DNA from: an uncultured Paraburkholderia sp.
GTDB lineage: Bacteria > Pseudomonadota > Gammaproteobacteria > Burkholderiales > Burkholderiaceae
Assembly (NCBI GenBank): GCA_937917025.1
Contig: CALFSF010000311.1
Location: 1 to 29,054, forward strand
Reading direction: 5' to 3'
Length of the DNA stretch: 29,054 nucleotides
Part shown: one piece after another, positions 8,735-16,065 of the stretch
Position numbering within the stretch: position 1 is the stretch's first letter
How the letters are laid out: every line of letters starts with the position of its first letter
Notes under the pieces: generated by a model
Told to the model about the DNA's origin: nothing
Databases searched by the model: none
The model's input: the letters and a program-made list of their open reading frames with translations, nothing else
Made by a program: the position numbers and the translations under genes

Positions 8735-9976
8735 CTAGTCGTTCGGTAGCGGAACGGGGAGTAACAACGTCGTCGCGAATCCTGGCACGGGCGGCGTCAT
8801 CCAGCGACGCGCCCGGCCCCGTCCAGACGACTGCACTTTGCCGGCCGCCGAAAGCGCATCGAGCGCCCGCTGCACCGTGCGCTGGCTCGCGCCCAGCACC
8901 AGCGCGAGCGCCGAGCTCGACCACGATTCGCCGTCAGCGAGAAAAGCGAGAACCGTCGCGTGCGCCTCCTCGACGGGCCGCGCCAGCACGACGACCTCCG
9001 GCGCGCGGCGCGGCGTCAGCGCAAACCCGCGCTTCGTCGCGCTCACGTCGGCCACCTCCCGCAGCGCCGTGCGAAGCCGCCCGACTTCGACCCGCAACCG
9101 CGCGCGATGCGATTCGTCAGCGGCCTTCGCGCGGAAGGCCCGCGCGACGAGCGCATCCCTCGGCACGTCTTCCGGCCACGCCTCGGCCAGCACACGGGCG
9201 AGCGTGAACAGCACCGGACGCGTCGCGAGCGAGACCTTCGTGCCTGCGTCACACACGACGTAACGGCACGCGTCCACGACGAGCGTCCGCGATTCAAGCA
9301 ACGCTTCGACCTCTCCGAGCATGAGGGGTCTCTCCTCGCCGCGCGCGATGAGGCGCGCGGCGGGCGTGTCCAGCACGCGCGAGGCGCTTTCGACTTCCGC
9401 CATCAGCGCGGGAATGCCAGCCTGGCGCGCGGCGCGAGCCGCCCGTGCGAGCGCGGCGTGCGCCGGTTTCGTGCGCAGGCGCCGCAGCGCGATGCCCGCG
9501 ACGACCAGTTCGTGCGCGGCTCTCGATGCAGGCGGAAAGGGTTCGGGGTCCAGCGCGGCGAGCGTGCGCTCGGCGTCGTCGAGGCGCCCCATCAGCAGAA
9601 GGCGCCGGACTTCGAGGTACCGGGCGTGCGCGGCATTCACGCGATCGCCGTGCGCTTCGAGCGTCGCCCGCGCTGCGTCGAGCGTCTTCGCGGGCCAGCC
9701 GAGATCGCGCGAGGCCAGCGCGATTTCCGCCTCGGCGACGATACATCTCGCGCGGGCCACGGCCTCTTTCGGACCGAACGCGCGCGCGGCAAGCCGCACG
9801 AGCGCTTTCGCCCGGACGAGGTCGCCAAGCTGCGCCATCGCGATGCCGCGAAGCGCGAGCGCGTGCGCGTCGTCGCGCAGCGCGACATGGTTGAGCGCGC
9901 CGAGCGGATCGCCCGCTGCCAGCGCACGCGCTGCGGCTGCGATCAGCGAATCCATGGTCTGGACGAATCCCGCCAC
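8735..9976 (-). CDS. Regulator with helical-repeat N-terminus and two DNA-binding domains
   Basis: A 413-residue, Ala/Arg-rich protein. The N-terminal 210 residues are helical with TPR-like pairs (AMAQLGDLVRAKALVRLAARAF, RRLLLMGRLDDAERTLAAL). Residues about 230-325 look like an OmpR/SARP-type winged helix (TRPVLFTLARVLAEAWPEDV, then RLRVEVGRLRTAL and KRGFALTP). Residues about 338-395 form a second helix-turn-helix (SALALVLGASQRTVQRALDALSAAGKVQ), followed by a basic wing. I chose the GTG at 9976 because GGAGGGAG precedes it at good spacing; the ATG at 9955 has no such site. It is co-directional with the beta-propeller gene and divergent from the DUF899 gene, which it may regulate. The domain reading is by eye. 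Confidence 0.72.
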   Translation of the reverse strand: MAGFVQTMDSLIAAAARALAAGDPLGALNHVALRDDAHALALRGIAMAQLGDLVRAKALVRLAARAFGPKEAVARARCIVAEAEIALASRDLGWPAKTLDAARATLEAHGDRVNAAHARYLEVRRLLLMGRLDDAERTLAALDPEPFPPASRAAHELVVAGIALRRLRTKPAHAALARAARAARQAGIPALMAEVESASRVLDTPAARLIARGEERPLMLGEVEALLESRTLVVDACRYVVCDAGTKVSLATRPVLFTLARVLAEAWPEDVPRDALVARAFRAKAADESHRARLRVEVGRLRTALREVADVSATKRGFALTPRRAPEVVVLARPVEEAHATVLAFLADGESWSSSALALVLGASQRTVQRALDALSAAGKVQSSGRGRARRWMTPPVPGFATTLLLPVPLPND

Positions 9977-10085
9977 ACTTGTCACTCCCTCCGTTCGAAG
10001 CCCGGAAACTAATCTATCACGACCAACAACCAGCACGTCGTCTCGACACCGGACGAACGACACGGCAAACCTGATGGAGGAAAGC

Positions 10086-10871
10086 ATGACGACAGAACAC
10101 ACAACTGGAACACGGGAAGAATGGCTGGCGGCGCGGCTCGACCTGCTCAAGGCAGAGAAGGAACACACACGGCGCGGCGACGCGCTGGCGCGGCAGCGTC
10201 AGGATCTGCCGTGGGTGCGGGTCGACAAAACGTACCGGTTCGAAACCGACGAAGGAAGCGCCGCGCTCGTGGACCTCTTCAAGGGACGCTCGCAGCTTCT
10301 CGTCTACCACTTCATGTTCGGGCCCGACTACAAGGCGGGATGCCCGTCCTGCTCGGCGATCGCGGACGGCTTCGACGGCGTCGCCGTCCACCTGGCGAAT
10401 CACGACGTCACGCTGATGGCGGTGTCGCGCGCACCGCTCGCGAAGCTGCGCGCGTACAAGGATCGCATGGGGTGGACGTTTCCCTGGGCGTCCGCGCCCG
10501 GCGGCGATTTCAACTTCGACTTCAACGTCTCGTTCACCGAGGAGCAGCAGCGCGAAGGAACCGTCGAATACAACTACCAGCGCGGCGGCCACGCGATGGA
10601 CGCGACAGCGGTGCCGCCACCCGTCGCCGAATTCGCGGCGGCATGCGGCACCGACGCGCCAACGTACGTGCGCGAACGGCCTGGCATGAGCGCGTTCGTA
10701 CACGAGGATGGTGTCGTGTATCACACCTATTCCACCTATGCGCGCGGCGTGGATGGCGTCTGGGGCATGTACCAGTGGCTCGACCGCGCGCCCAAAGGGC
10801 GCAACGAGACAGGCGTGTGGTGGCGTCGCCACGACGAGTACCCGAAAAGCACCGCTCAACGTCGTGGCTGA
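10086..10871 (+). CDS. DUF899 thioredoxin-like family protein
   Basis: A 261-residue cytoplasmic protein of the DUF899 family, distant thioredoxin-fold proteins of uncertain function. Visible signatures are ARLDLLKAEKEHTRRGDALARQR and WVRVDKTYRFE near the N-terminus, LLVYHFMFGPDYKAGCPSC with a Cys86-x-x-Cys89 pair, and later GMSAFVHEDGVVYHTYSTYARG and the WGMYQWLDRAPKGRNE ending. The ATG at 10086 has GGAGGAAAG directly upstream; an in-frame ATG at 10074 sits on that ribosome-binding site and is less likely. A redox or peroxidase-like role is possible but unproven. Its stop overlaps the start of the DUF2182 gene. Confidence 0.88.
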   Translation: MTTEHTTGTREEWLAARLDLLKAEKEHTRRGDALARQRQDLPWVRVDKTYRFETDEGSAALVDLFKGRSQLLVYHFMFGPDYKAGCPSCSAIADGFDGVAVHLANHDVTLMAVSRAPLAKLRAYKDRMGWTFPWASAPGGDFNFDFNVSFTEEQQREGTVEYNYQRGGHAMDATAVPPPVAEFAAACGTDAPTYVRERPGMSAFVHEDGVVYHTYSTYARGVDGVWGMYQWLDRAPKGRNETGVWWRRHDEYPKSTAQRRG

Positions 10872-11685
10872 GATTGGCGCAACGTGCGGACAGACGCGCT
10901 CATCAAGCGCTTCCCGGCACGCGTTCTTCGGCGTCGTTGCGCTGCTCTTCGCCGCCAGCGCGGCGGTGACGATCGTCCGGTGCGCGTCGATGTCGGCGAT
11001 GGGCGAAATGCCGATGCCCGGCGGCTGGACGATGTCGATGACGTGGATGCGGATGTGCGGACAGACGTGGCCCGGCGTCGCGGCGTCGTTCCTCGGCATG
11101 TGGGCCGTGATGACGGTAGCGATGATGCTGCCGTCTCTCGCGCCCATGCTGTGGCGCTACCGCGAGGCCGTCCTCAGGACGGGCGAGGCACGCCTCGCCC
11201 AACTGACCACGCTGGTGGGCGCGGGCTACTTCTCCGTGTGGATGGCATCCGGAATCGCCGCCTTTCCGGTGGGCGTCGCGCTGGCGCGGCTGGAGATGCA
11301 ACTGCCGGCGCTCTCGCGTGCGGTTCCGGTCGTGGCCGGTGCGATCGTCGTCGCGGCCGGTGCGTTCCAGTTCACCGCGTGGAAGGCACGTCACCTTGCC
11401 TGCTGTCGCGAAACGCCACGGCGCGGACGTGCGTTGCCGGGGGACGCCACCACGGCGTGGCGACACGGCGTGCGGCTCGGCCTGCATTGCAGTTGCTGCT
11501 GCGCGGGGCTGACGGCGGCCCTCTTCGTCATCGGGGTGATGGATCCGCGCGCGATGGCGGTCGTGACGGCGGCGATCTCCGTCGAACGCCTCGGCCGGTC
11601 CGGCGGGCGGGCAACGCGAGCTGTCGGGGTCGTTTTTGTCGCGGCGGGGTTGTTGCTCGTCATCCGGGCAGCCCTGGCGGAGTGA
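10864..11685 (+). CDS. DUF2182 predicted metal-binding membrane protein
   Basis: A 273-residue multi-pass membrane protein of the DUF2182 family. After the first membrane segment (FFGVVALLFAASAAVTIV) comes a Met-rich stretch, MSAMGEMPMPGGWTMSMTWM, then the family motif WAVMTVAMMLPSLAPMLW. Later segments include a Cys cluster near CSCCCAGLTAALFVIGVMD. The Met and Cys content fits soft-metal binding, but the transported or bound species is unknown. I chose the GTG at 10864, which overlaps the DUF899 stop by eight bases and suggests translational coupling; other starts upstream lie inside DUF899. The ribosome-binding site is weak. Confidence 0.8.
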   Translation: MAEIGATCGQTRSSSASRHAFFGVVALLFAASAAVTIVRCASMSAMGEMPMPGGWTMSMTWMRMCGQTWPGVAASFLGMWAVMTVAMMLPSLAPMLWRYREAVLRTGEARLAQLTTLVGAGYFSVWMASGIAAFPVGVALARLEMQLPALSRAVPVVAGAIVVAAGAFQFTAWKARHLACCRETPRRGRALPGDATTAWRHGVRLGLHCSCCCAGLTAALFVIGVMDPRAMAVVTAAISVERLGRSGGRATRAVGVVFVAAGLLLVIRAALAE

Positions 11686-11782
11686 CGAATCCCGCATGCG
11701 CGCGGCGCGTCCGTTTCCGGCGTGGCGAATTCACGCTTTTACCAGTGGCCGCAATACGGGTCTCCGGCACCCAGGCCGCGTC

Positions 11783-12589
11783 TTACTTCGACAGATGCAG
11801 CTTTTTCGAAAGCACGATGTTGCGCTGCGGGCTGACCAGCCAGATGGCGTGAATAGTCGCGTGCAACGTCGAGGTTCGCGTGGTGATATCGGTGGGTTCG
11901 TCGTTGCTCGGATCGCTGTGTTCGCGCGCCTCGGTCAGATAAGGCGGCGTGAGGCCGCACTTCAGCACGATCGCGAAGTCTCCGGTCGTCTCGTCGAACA
12001 GCGCCTGCGAAAGCGCAACGTGTCCTTTGACACTGGTCTCGTGTCTCTCACCCACCGCCAGTTCGATCCGGTCGATGTGCTGGACATACCCCATGGCCTT
12101 CGCCTCGGGCGCCACCACGAGGTGTCGGCCGCGCGGTCCGGTGACGGTCTTCTGCAACTGGATCAGGCCGGGAACGTCGTCGCCGGCGAGGTCCACGTCG
12201 ACCGTCAGCCGGTGCGTACTCGACTGGTACAGTATCCCGTAGGACGCAGGGATGACGAAGGTCAGTTCGCGGTCGAGCCCGACCTTCGCCAGATTCATGT
12301 CATGCGGCTTCCCGCCGACGGGGATGTGAACAAGGCTCCGTACGCGCTCGCTCAGCGAAGGCGCCCCAGCCTTGAGGGGCAGCTTTGCGAGGGCGTTTCT
12401 TATGGCAACCGGGTCGTCGCCGACAAACGGCTGCGTCGATGGCGCGCCAGCCGAGGCGGCCAGTTCAGCGGGCGGCGAATGGCCAGCGATGGCTGATTTC
12501 GCCGCATTTTCAGCATGCGCGAGCGACGACGCGCAGACGAACACACACGCCGCGGTTGAACGAACCAGCATGGATTTCAGATCAGGCAC
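11783..12589 (-). CDS. Secreted protein of unknown function, divergent from copper genes
   Basis: A 268-residue predicted periplasmic protein. The N-terminus MPDLKSMLVRSTAACVFVCASSLAHA is a signal peptide, with cleavage likely after residue 26 (AHA-EN). The mature part is mostly beta-strand-like, with LTFVIPASYGILYQSSTHRLTVDVDL, RGRHLVVAPEAKAMGYVQHIDRIEL and STLHATIHAIWLVS; I cannot name the family. I chose the GTG at 12589 because a GAGG lies six to seven bases before it; an ATG at 12571 would also leave a signal peptide. It faces away from the DUF2946-CopC-CopD unit across a 172-base gap, so shared control by copper is possible but unshown. Confidence 0.78.
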   Translation of the reverse strand: MPDLKSMLVRSTAACVFVCASSLAHAENAAKSAIAGHSPPAELAASAGAPSTQPFVGDDPVAIRNALAKLPLKAGAPSLSERVRSLVHIPVGGKPHDMNLAKVGLDRELTFVIPASYGILYQSSTHRLTVDVDLAGDDVPGLIQLQKTVTGPRGRHLVVAPEAKAMGYVQHIDRIELAVGERHETSVKGHVALSQALFDETTGDFAIVLKCGLTPPYLTEAREHSDPSNDEPTDITTRTSTLHATIHAIWLVSPQRNIVLSKKLHLSK

Positions 12590-12761
12590 ACGGAACCTCG
12601 TCAGGACCCAGCCAGTCTAGCGCAACGCCGTGAACAAATGATCTGCTCGCCGCCTTGCGAAGGCATACGCCGCCGTAGATGGGGTGCCCGTACAGTCATG
12701 GCCGCTGCTGCAACGCATGGCATAATCCGCACAGAATTGTCACCAGATCGCGGGGCGCACC
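12590..12761. promoter_or_regulatory. Divergent promoter region of the first copper unit
   Basis: A 172-base gap between divergent starts. CATAAT at 12721-12726 is a plausible rightward -10 element, about 35 bases before the DUF2946 TTG start. ACAGAATTGTCA around 12731-12742 loosely recalls CusR/CopR-type boxes but is not a clear match. Confidence 0.35.
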
Positions 12762-13148
12762 TTGAGTCGCTTCTATCGGAAGATTGGCAGCCTGCTGGGA
12801 TTGCTTGCAATCCTGATGGCTACGCTTGCCCCGACGATCTCGCACACGCTCGCAGCAAACCGCGACGGTGTCGCGATGTCGCTGGCGTATTGCGGCGTGC
12901 CCTCCTCGACGCAAGACGGGGCGCCGGACGACAAGGCTGGCCCGCATCAGCATCCATTGATGTCGGATGGACAGGATTGCGGCTATTGCGGGCTGCTTGC
13001 GCACATGCCCGTGGTACCCAGTGTGCCGGCGCTGTTCGCCGTCACGGTCCGTGCCGTCCAGCATTGCGTCGCCACACGCTTCGACAGCGTTCGTCGCGTT
13101 GAACCGCGCACCTCCGCCCAGCCTCGCGCCCCGCCCCTTCTGTCCTGA
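12762..13148 (+). CDS. DUF2946 protein, possible copper-sensing regulatory upstream ORF (unit 1)
   Basis: A 128-residue protein of the DUF2946 family. It has an N-terminal hydrophobic segment (residues about 8-30, LLGLLAILMATLAPTISHTLA) and then Cys44, a His-containing loop PHQHP, and the family motif Cys73-Gly-Tyr-Cys76 in QDCGYCGLLAH. In Bordetella, a DUF2946 protein (CruR) acts as an upstream ORF whose nascent chain senses copper through a CxxC motif and lowers expression of the genes after it by Rho termination. The start is a TTG at 12762; no ATG is available before the hydrophobic segment. A perfect hairpin begins nine bases after its stop, and the outer-membrane barrel gene follows. 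Whether it acts as protein or as uORF here is inference. Confidence 0.8.
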   Translation: MSRFYRKIGSLLGLLAILMATLAPTISHTLAANRDGVAMSLAYCGVPSSTQDGAPDDKAGPHQHPLMSDGQDCGYCGLLAHMPVVPSVPALFAVTVRAVQHCVATRFDSVRRVEPRTSAQPRAPPLLS

Positions 13149-13157
13149 TTCGAATAT

Positions 13158-13192
13158 CGTCTGCGCGATGCACTGGCTGTATCGCGCAGACG
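13158..13192 (+). promoter_or_regulatory. Perfect 12-bp hairpin after DUF2946 ORF 1
   Basis: CGTCTGCGCGAT (13158-13169) and ATCGCGCAGACG (13181-13192) are exact reverse complements with an 11-base loop. There is no T-tract, so it is not a classical intrinsic terminator. It lies between the DUF2946 stop and the barrel gene start, at the same place as the hairpin in unit 2. Confidence 0.75.
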
Positions 13193-13261
13193 GCGTACGT
13201 CTGCCTGAAAAAAGACGCGCGCCGGAACTGCCACGATCCGGTAACAGGACAAGGACAGGTC

Positions 13262-14158
13262 ATGCACACCATGTCAACGCGCCGCGGAAAACCGCGGCTC
13301 GCCACAACGCTCGTTTCGGCGCTTTACGGTGCCGTTCTGTTCACGCCGTGCGTCGCCCGCGCTCATGCGATCGCGGGTGATCGTGTCTTTCCGTCGACGA
13401 TGGCCGTCGACGACCCCGGCGTCGGGGATGAGGCGAATCTTCAGTTCGGGCACATGCGCGTTCCTGGAGACAACGGCGACCAGAGCGTCAATACCTTCGA
13501 CTTCGAATACGACAAGCTGATCACATCACGCGTTGCCGTGTCGGTCGGCGGCACGTACGCGATGCAGAACAACCCGACGGCCCACGGCTTCGACAACTTC
13601 GACGTCGGCTTGAAGTACCTGCTGTACGTCAACGAGGCGCATGAATTCATGACGTCCGTCGGCGTCGATGCGGAACTCGGCGGAACGGGCAGCCACGCGA
13701 TCGCGGACAGTTTCTCGACGATTTCGCCGACGCTCTTCGCCGGCAAGGGCTTCGGCGACCTGCCCGATTCGCTCGCGTACCTGCGTCCGGTCGCGATCAC
13801 GGGCGAGGCCGGTCCTTCGCTGACGACGGGCGCCGGACAGCCCAACGCGTTCAACTATGGCGTCACCGTGCAGTACAGCCTGCCGTATCTGCAGCAGCAC
13901 GTGCGTGACATCGGGTTGCCGCAACCGTTCGCGAGCATCATCCCGCTTGTCGAGATTCCGCTTTCGAGAAGCCAGGGGGAGACGACGGGGACCGTCAATC
14001 CAGGCTTCATCTGGATCAACCGCTATGGGCAGTTCGGCGTCGAGGCGCAGATTCCGGTCAACCGGGCAAGCGGCTCGCACGTGGGCATTCTGGTCCAGGC
14101 TCACATCTTTTTCGACGACGTCGCACCGGCGACGATCGGCAAACCTCTGTTCCAGTAA
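13262..14158 (+). CDS. Outer-membrane beta-barrel protein of the copper unit
   Basis: A 298-residue exported protein. The signal peptide ends near ARAHA (about residue 36). The mature part alternates short hydrophobic strands and turns typical of an outer-membrane barrel: NTFDFEYDKLITSRVAVSVGGTYA, GFDNFDVGLKYLLYV, FMTSVGVDAELGG, FNYGVTVQYSLPYL, GFIWINRYGQFGVEAQIPV, and a last strand SHVGILVQAHIFF. I see no TonB box or plug, so it is not a TonB-dependent receptor. Four genes in a row (DUF2946, this one, copC, copD) with short gaps form an operon, so a role in passing copper or another metal across the outer membrane is likely by context only. Confidence 0.8.
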   Translation: MHTMSTRRGKPRLATTLVSALYGAVLFTPCVARAHAIAGDRVFPSTMAVDDPGVGDEANLQFGHMRVPGDNGDQSVNTFDFEYDKLITSRVAVSVGGTYAMQNNPTAHGFDNFDVGLKYLLYVNEAHEFMTSVGVDAELGGTGSHAIADSFSTISPTLFAGKGFGDLPDSLAYLRPVAITGEAGPSLTTGAGQPNAFNYGVTVQYSLPYLQQHVRDIGLPQPFASIIPLVEIPLSRSQGETTGTVNPGFIWINRYGQFGVEAQIPVNRASGSHVGILVQAHIFFDDVAPATIGKPLFQ

Positions 14159-14169
14159 AGGAGTTGACG

Positions 14170-14550
14170 ATGTATCAGCACTCGGCAATCCGGCGTCAGG
14201 CCAGGGCAGGCGCGGCGCTTCTGATCGCGGGATGCGTTTTTGCCAGCGCCGCTTTCGCGCACGTGTTTCCGCAAAAGCAGGAGCCCGGCGCAGGCGCGAC
14301 GGTCGCGTCGCCCGCAGCCGTCAAGATCACGTTCGACGGGCCGCTCGAACCGGCGTTCAGCTCGCTGACGGTCACCGATGCAACCGGCAAGCAGGTGAAC
14401 ACGGCGAAGGCAACGGTCGACGCGCATGAGCCGGCGGTCATTACCGTTCCATTGCCCACGTTGTCGACCGGGCACTACACCGTGCATTGGGTTGCCGTTG
14501 CGTCCGATGGGCACCGAACGCACGGCGACTACCCGTTCGACGTGAAATAG
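14170..14550 (+). CDS. copC: Periplasmic copper-binding protein CopC
   Basis: CopC proteins are small periplasmic beta-barrels that bind copper and hand it to CopD. The protein has 126 residues. Residues 1-30 form a signal peptide (LLIAGCVFASAAFA), so cleavage leaves His31 as the mature N-terminus, the residue whose amino group and imidazole start the Cu(II) site in this family. Other candidate ligands are Asp84 and His86 (VDAHEP) and His115/His118 (DGHRTHGDYPF). The Met-rich Cu(I) loop of plasmid CopC is absent, as in most CopC homologues. The ATG at 14170 follows AAAGGAG at 14157-14163. copD starts one base after its stop, so the two are translated together. Confidence 0.95.
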   Translation: MYQHSAIRRQARAGAALLIAGCVFASAAFAHVFPQKQEPGAGATVASPAAVKITFDGPLEPAFSSLTVTDATGKQVNTAKATVDAHEPAVITVPLPTLSTGHYTVHWVAVASDGHRTHGDYPFDVK

Positions 14551-14551
14551 C

Positions 14552-15439
14552 ATGCAGCAGGCGTTCGACCCGCTTGTCGTCGCCCAGATCGTGCTGGCTG
14601 CCGGCGCCGACATCGCGTTCGCGTTTGCGATGGGCGCGGTGCTCATTGGCCCCGGCGTCGGCGGTTCGGAACGGTTTCGCGTCGTGCGGACGGCGCTTGC
14701 GGCGTGGGTCGTCGTAGAGGCGCTTTACCTCCCGTTGCAGGCGGGCGCGATGTCCGGCAGCACGCTCGCCGATGCGTTACCCGCGATTCCGCTTGTCATC
14801 GCGCACTCCCACTTCGGGCTGATGTGGCTGATCGGCCTGGCTGCCGGCCTCGCTGCCCTTCTAGCGCCGATTGCGCCCCGGCCGGCGCACCGGCGCGCGG
14901 TCTGGACCACTGTGCTTTGGGCCGCGCTGGTCGTCATCGCGTTTGCTCACGCCGCGTCGACGCACGCGGCCGATGCCGGGGATTTTTCAGTCGCCGAGCT
15001 GGTGCATATGGTCCATCTGCTCGCGACCGCGGGATGGGCGGGCGTCGTCATCACGGCGGCCTGGCCGCTACGCCGAATCCTGATGGCCGCGCCGGATACC
15101 GTCGCGAACATGACGCGATTGTCCAACCTGGCGACGTTCACCTTCCTGATCGCGATCGCCACGGGTCTCTTGAACGCATACCGTGGGCTGGGCGGAACGC
15201 TCGCACCGCTGACAAGCAGTCTCTGGGGTCAATTGCTGGAAGCGAAACTGATTATCGTGGCAGTTGCGATAACCATCGGGGCCATCAATCGCTTCGTCCA
15301 TCTGAGACACATGCGCGCCGGCAATCCGGTTGCCGTGCCTGTGTTCATGCGACTGCTCACGATCGAGGCCGTCCTGCTGGTGCTCGTGCTGGCCGTCGCC
15401 GCGACACTCGGTCACAGCATCCCTGCGGCGGCAGGCTAA
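14552..15439 (+). CDS. copD: Copper resistance/transport membrane protein CopD
   Basis: A 295-residue inner-membrane protein of the CopD family, thought to move copper between periplasm and cytoplasm together with CopC. About eight membrane segments are visible, including IVLAAGADIAFAFAMGAVLIG, FGLMWLIGLAAGLAALLAPI, WTTVLWAALVVIAFAHAAS, LVHMVHLLATAGWAGVVITAA, LIIVAVAITIGAINRF and LLTIEAVLLVLVLAVAATLG. Family-typical His residues lie in IAHSHFGLMW, FAHAASTHAAD and VHMVHLL. The final part after LWGQLLEAKL is the conserved CopD C-terminal domain. Its start is one base after the copC stop. It closes the first copper unit; the next gene starts about 150 bases on. Confidence 0.94.
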   Translation: MQQAFDPLVVAQIVLAAGADIAFAFAMGAVLIGPGVGGSERFRVVRTALAAWVVVEALYLPLQAGAMSGSTLADALPAIPLVIAHSHFGLMWLIGLAAGLAALLAPIAPRPAHRRAVWTTVLWAALVVIAFAHAASTHAADAGDFSVAELVHMVHLLATAGWAGVVITAAWPLRRILMAAPDTVANMTRLSNLATFTFLIAIATGLLNAYRGLGGTLAPLTSSLWGQLLEAKLIIVAVAITIGAINRFVHLRHMRAGNPVAVPVFMRLLTIEAVLLVLVLAVAATLGHSIPAAAG

Positions 15440-15589
15440 CTGCCATTCGCGGATGCCCCGAAAGCGCGGGACCACATCCGGCGTTGCCATTGCCATCGAC
15501 TTGAGACTGGCGACTTCGATCCCTGCGAGGCTGGAATCGATTGACGTGCGATGTTAGACTGCTGCGCGTCTTCTTTTACGCTCACCATC

Positions 15590-15982
15590 ATGACACTACG
15601 CCCGCGCAACCGGATGACCGCATGGCTTGGCCTGATCGCCATGTGGCTCATCGTGTTCGCGCCGGTTGTCAGTCAGGTGCTGGCAGCGGACCGCTCGAAC
15701 GAGCCGGTCGCGGCGCTGTGCTCGGCGCTTCAGCCGCAAGGCGTGACGCAACTGCATCAGGCGAGCCCCGCGCCGGTTCACCTGAGCCATGACGATGCGT
15801 TCGGCGCCTGCGGCTATTGCCATCTGCTCGAACATCACGTGGCACTACCGGGCGTCGCGTCGTTCGCGCCCGTCGCGTCGTTCGAAGTCGCCCGCGCCGC
15901 GCCGCCCGTACTCTCCACACGCTTCACGCCGCTCGGTGCGTTTCCGTCCGGGCGTCCAAGAGATCCTCCCGTCATTTCCTGA
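15590..15982 (+). CDS. DUF2946 protein, possible copper-sensing regulatory upstream ORF (unit 2)
   Basis: A second DUF2946 protein, 130 residues, built like the one at 12762: an N-terminal hydrophobic segment (AWLGLIAMWLIVFAPVVSQVLA), Cys44, then Cys74-Gly-Tyr-Cys77 followed by His78, His82 and His83 (ACGYCHLLEHH). The CGYC and Cys44 fall at nearly the same residue numbers in both copies. It precedes a TonB-dependent receptor and a PepSY protein, the same three-gene order as the copper-repressed Bordetella operon in which the DUF2946 ORF (CruR) senses copper while being translated. I chose the ATG at 15590 to fit the usual start; an in-frame ATG at 15551 is possible. Neither has a strong ribosome-binding site. 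Confidence 0.82.
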   Translation: MTLRPRNRMTAWLGLIAMWLIVFAPVVSQVLAADRSNEPVAALCSALQPQGVTQLHQASPAPVHLSHDDAFGACGYCHLLEHHVALPGVASFAPVASFEVARAAPPVLSTRFTPLGAFPSGRPRDPPVIS

Positions 15983-15995
15983 TCGCCGCTGATTT

Positions 15996-16038
15996 CGATC
16001 GCGATACCCAACGCGCTGATTCACCGCGTGCGCGATCG
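15996..16038 (+). promoter_or_regulatory. Two-tier hairpin after DUF2946 ORF 2
   Basis: CGATCGCG (15996-16003) pairs with CGCGATCG (16031-16038), and inside it ACGCG (16011-16015) pairs with CGCGT (16025-16029) around a 9-base loop. It starts 13 bases after the DUF2946 stop and ends 27 bases before the receptor start. No T-tract follows. The placement mirrors the hairpin at 13158-13192. Confidence 0.68.
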
Positions 16039-16065
16039 TTCGTCCAACGCATCAAGGAAATGCTC

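Noticed and set aside
12729..12744. CusR/CopR-type operator before the first copper unit
   Set aside because: Only one half resembles the known boxes and it lies downstream of the best -10 candidate; not reported as a site.
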